A stretch of 8,284 nucleotides of DNA from Thermopetrobacter sp. (GTDB lineage: Bacteria; Pseudomonadota; Alphaproteobacteria; Rhizobiales; Aestuariivirgaceae): NCBI GenBank assembly GCA_011374735.1, contig DRPD01000035.1, forward strand, positions 1-8,284, given 5' to 3'. Below the pieces are notes generated by a model, which made no database searches, was not told the origin of the DNA, and saw only the letters and a list, made by a program, of their open reading frames with translations. Below, piece after piece: positions 7,028-8,284 of the stretch. Numbering within the stretch: the first letter of the stretch is position 1; each line of letters opens with the position of its first letter. The position numbers and the translations under genes are program-made.

Positions 7028-7633
7028 ATGCGACGACCCGACATCAACCTCTGCGTCTATTGCGGCTCCAGCCCCGGCCAGAACGGGTTGTACATGCGCG
7101 CCGCGCGGCGGCTGGGGCGCGATCTGGCCGAAGCCGGCATCGGGCTGGTCTATGGCGGCGGCAGCCTCGGCCTGATGGGCGAGGTGGCGCGCGCCGTGCT
7201 CGAACACGGCGGCTACGTCACCGGCGTCATCCCCGAATTCCTGATTCGCAAGGAGATCATGCTGGAGGGCGTCAACGACCTGGTGGTCACCCGCAACATG
7301 CACGAGCGCAAGATGACCATGTTCGAGAAGGCCGCCGGCTTCTGCGCCCTGCCCGGCGGCATCGGCACCCTGGAGGAGCTGGTGGAAGTCTCCACCTGGG
7401 CGCAACTGGGCCAGCACGTGAAGCCGATCATCATCGCCAATCTCGACGGCTACTGGAATCCGCTGCTGGAATTGATCGAGCACATGCACCGCGAGGGCTT
7501 CTTCCATTCCTCGCAGAAGGTGCGCCTCGACGCCGTGGACAAGGCCGAGCAGGTAGTGCCGATGCTGAAGAAGCGGTTGAAGGAAAAGCGGGTGCCCGGC
7601 TGGACCCCCGATCAGCTGTCGCGGCGGGTGTGA
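7028..7633 (+). CDS. LOG / TIGR00730 family Rossmann-fold protein
   Basis: Cytoplasmic protein of the LOG (lysine decarboxylase-like) family. Characterised members hydrolyse nucleoside 5'-monophosphates, releasing a base and ribose 5-phosphate, including cytokinin riboside monophosphates. 201 aa, usual length. Motifs: N-terminal strand INLCVYCGSS (6-15); glycine-rich VYGGGSLGLMG (41-51); VIPEFL (67-72); MHERK (91-95) with the family arginine R94; and PGGIGTLEE (109-117), the PGGxGTxxE signature with E117. LOG members were once mislabelled lysine decarboxylases; this protein has no PLP-enzyme features. The frame is open upstream to about 6893, but that stretch lacks similarity and would overlap the divergent gene, so the ATG at 7028 is chosen although no clear Shine-Dalgarno precedes it. 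The substrate here (cytokinin-type or ordinary purine nucleotide) cannot be told from sequence. It stands alone between the LysM gene and the extensin-family gene. Confidence 0.93.
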   Translation: MRRPDINLCVYCGSSPGQNGLYMRAARRLGRDLAEAGIGLVYGGGSLGLMGEVARAVLEHGGYVTGVIPEFLIRKEIMLEGVNDLVVTRNMHERKMTMFEKAAGFCALPGGIGTLEELVEVSTWAQLGQHVKPIIIANLDGYWNPLLELIEHMHREGFFHSSQKVRLDAVDKAEQVVPMLKKRLKEKRVPGWTPDQLSRRV

Positions 7634-7727
7634 ACGCCTTGTTAAGGCCCCGGCAAGCATGACGGCCTCATAATTTCGCCCAACCCGCGGGTGATGGAAG
7701 GGCCAGCACAGGGGCGAGAGGCTTATC
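7634..7727 (+). other. Intergenic region with weak stem-loops and a possible -10 box
   Basis: GCCTT-GTT-AAGGC (7636-7648) makes a 5-bp stem just after the LOG stop. AGGCC (7645-7649) and GGCCT (7664-7668) could pair as an alternative. Neither has a clean T-tract. CATAAT (7669-7674) matches the -10 consensus at 5 of 6 positions, but no -35 box lies at normal spacing. A separate promoter for the downstream gene is possible, not shown. Confidence 0.25.
7716..7721 (+). promoter_or_regulatory. Shine-Dalgarno of the extensin-family gene
   Basis: GAGAGG sits 6 nt before the ATG at 7728 and supports that start, which also begins a good signal peptide. Confidence 0.6.
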
Positions 7728-8284
7728 ATGACACAGGCCGGACGCAAGGCACTGCCGCTGGTGTGCGCGGCGCTGGTCGCGGGGCTGTCGGTGGCCGCTG
7801 CGCCGCCGGGGCGGGCCGAAGACATCTTCGAACGCATCAAGCAGCGCGTCGATGGCTTCTTCCGCAAGCTTGGTGAACAGACGGGCAAGCCGCGGCGCCC
7901 GGCCCCGCCGCCGCCGGATTCACGGCGCCTTGGCAAGCGCACGATCGCCCGCCCGCCCCTGCCCCGCCCGCGCCCGGCGGCGCTGGGCGGCTCCGGCGCC
8001 GCCACCGCGCCGGGCGCGCCGCTGGAAGTGGGGCGCGAGGGCGAGGTGCTGGTGCGCCCCCGTGCGTTGGGCCGCGAGCGCGACCCGATGCGCGCCGCCT
8101 ATCTGCGCGCGAAAGAGCGCGGCGGCTGGAGCAGGAGCGACATCGCCACCGCCCGCAAACGCTGCACGCTGCTGCTGGCCACCAGCAACATCGACGCCAC
8201 CATCCTGCCCGCCATCGGCGGCAAGGGCGGCTGCGGCATCGCGGTGCCCATCGAGGTGCGCGCGCTGGGGCCGGTGAGGCTGCA
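7728..8284 (+). CDS. Extensin-family exported protein (3'-partial)
   Basis: The first 185 residues of a protein that runs off the window. Residues 1-30 form a signal peptide (KALPLVCAALVAGLSVAAA, cleavage likely after GRA), so it is exported. A short amphipathic stretch (EDIFERIKQRVDGFFRKLG, 31-49) and a Pro/Arg-rich linker (54-85) follow. From about residue 136 the sequence fits the start of the extensin-like C-terminal domain (the PF06904 family as I recall it): C146 in ARKRCTLLL, then LPAIGGKGGCGIAVPIEV (160-177) with C169. The rest of that domain, which usually carries further cysteines, lies beyond the window. Despite the name, bacterial members are not plant extensins and their biochemical role is not established; exported Pro-rich forms are frequent in Alphaproteobacteria. 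Codon use and GC match the neighbours. The family call rests on the CGI-P segment and the spacing to the first cysteine. Confidence 0.8.
   Translation, partial: MTQAGRKALPLVCAALVAGLSVAAAPPGRAEDIFERIKQRVDGFFRKLGEQTGKPRRPAPPPPDSRRLGKRTIARPPLPRPRPAALGGSGAATAPGAPLEVGREGEVLVRPRALGRERDPMRAAYLRAKERGGWSRSDIATARKRCTLLLATSNIDATILPAIGGKGGCGIAVPIEVRALGPVRL

Noticed and set aside
6902..8005. Minus-strand open frame of 367 codons opposite the LOG gene and the extensin-family start
   Set aside because: It spans two real plus-strand genes and the intergenic region, and shows no family motif.
7852..8277. Plus-strand open frame inside the extensin-family gene
   Set aside because: Out of frame with the signal-peptide-bearing gene at 7728; Arg/Ala/Pro-rich with no motif, and the 7728 frame contains the CGI-P domain segment.

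Overview
The window looks like a high-GC, alphaproteobacterial-type chromosome segment of housekeeping envelope genes. The evidence is the conserved gene order lptD - surA-like - pdxA - rsmA, the divergent SurA-type chaperone, an Ig-like/LysM anchored protein and an extensin-family protein, a combination I associate with Alphaproteobacteria. I cannot name the genus. I see no phage, transposon, CRISPR, tRNA or rRNA, and nothing that looks horizontally acquired.

Layout. (1) Positions 1-5306, plus strand: a tight operon. It holds the 3' part of lptD (LPS translocon barrel, 5' end cut by the window), a SurA-family periplasmic chaperone, pdxA (vitamin B6 synthesis) and rsmA/ksgA (16S rRNA dimethylation). 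lptD ends in an ATGA overlap with a possible start of the chaperone frame, pdxA and rsmA overlap by ATGA, and only 6 nt separate the chaperone from pdxA. (2) 5316-6905, minus strand: a 529-aa protein with one N-terminal membrane helix, long Pro/Ala/Lys-rich linkers, two Ig-like domains and a C-terminal LysM domain. It converges on rsmA with 9 nt between the stop codons. (3) 6906-7027: a divergent intergenic region with a reasonable promoter for the LysM gene and a small dyad. (4) 7028-7633, plus strand: a LOG/TIGR00730-type Rossmann-fold protein. (5) 7728-8284, plus strand: the 5' part of an exported extensin-family protein, cut by the window end.

How the genes fit together. In the family paradigm, SurA escorts outer-membrane barrels, LptD included, through the periplasm, and LptD needs disulfides to mature. 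Both products here carry suggestive cysteines: the visible LptD has exactly four, in a C-x2-C and a C-x-C pair, and the chaperone has two per repeat. PdxA and RsmA are metabolic and ribosomal passengers, as in the E. coli lptD-surA-pdxA-rsmA cluster.

The most distinctive sequence feature is in the surA-like gene. Two tandem copies of a degenerate, Cys-bracketed parvulin-like unit lie at an exact 91-codon period with no indel (29 of 61 aligned residues identical by my count). The window otherwise looks like ordinary core genome, and I do not see a convincing new multi-gene system.
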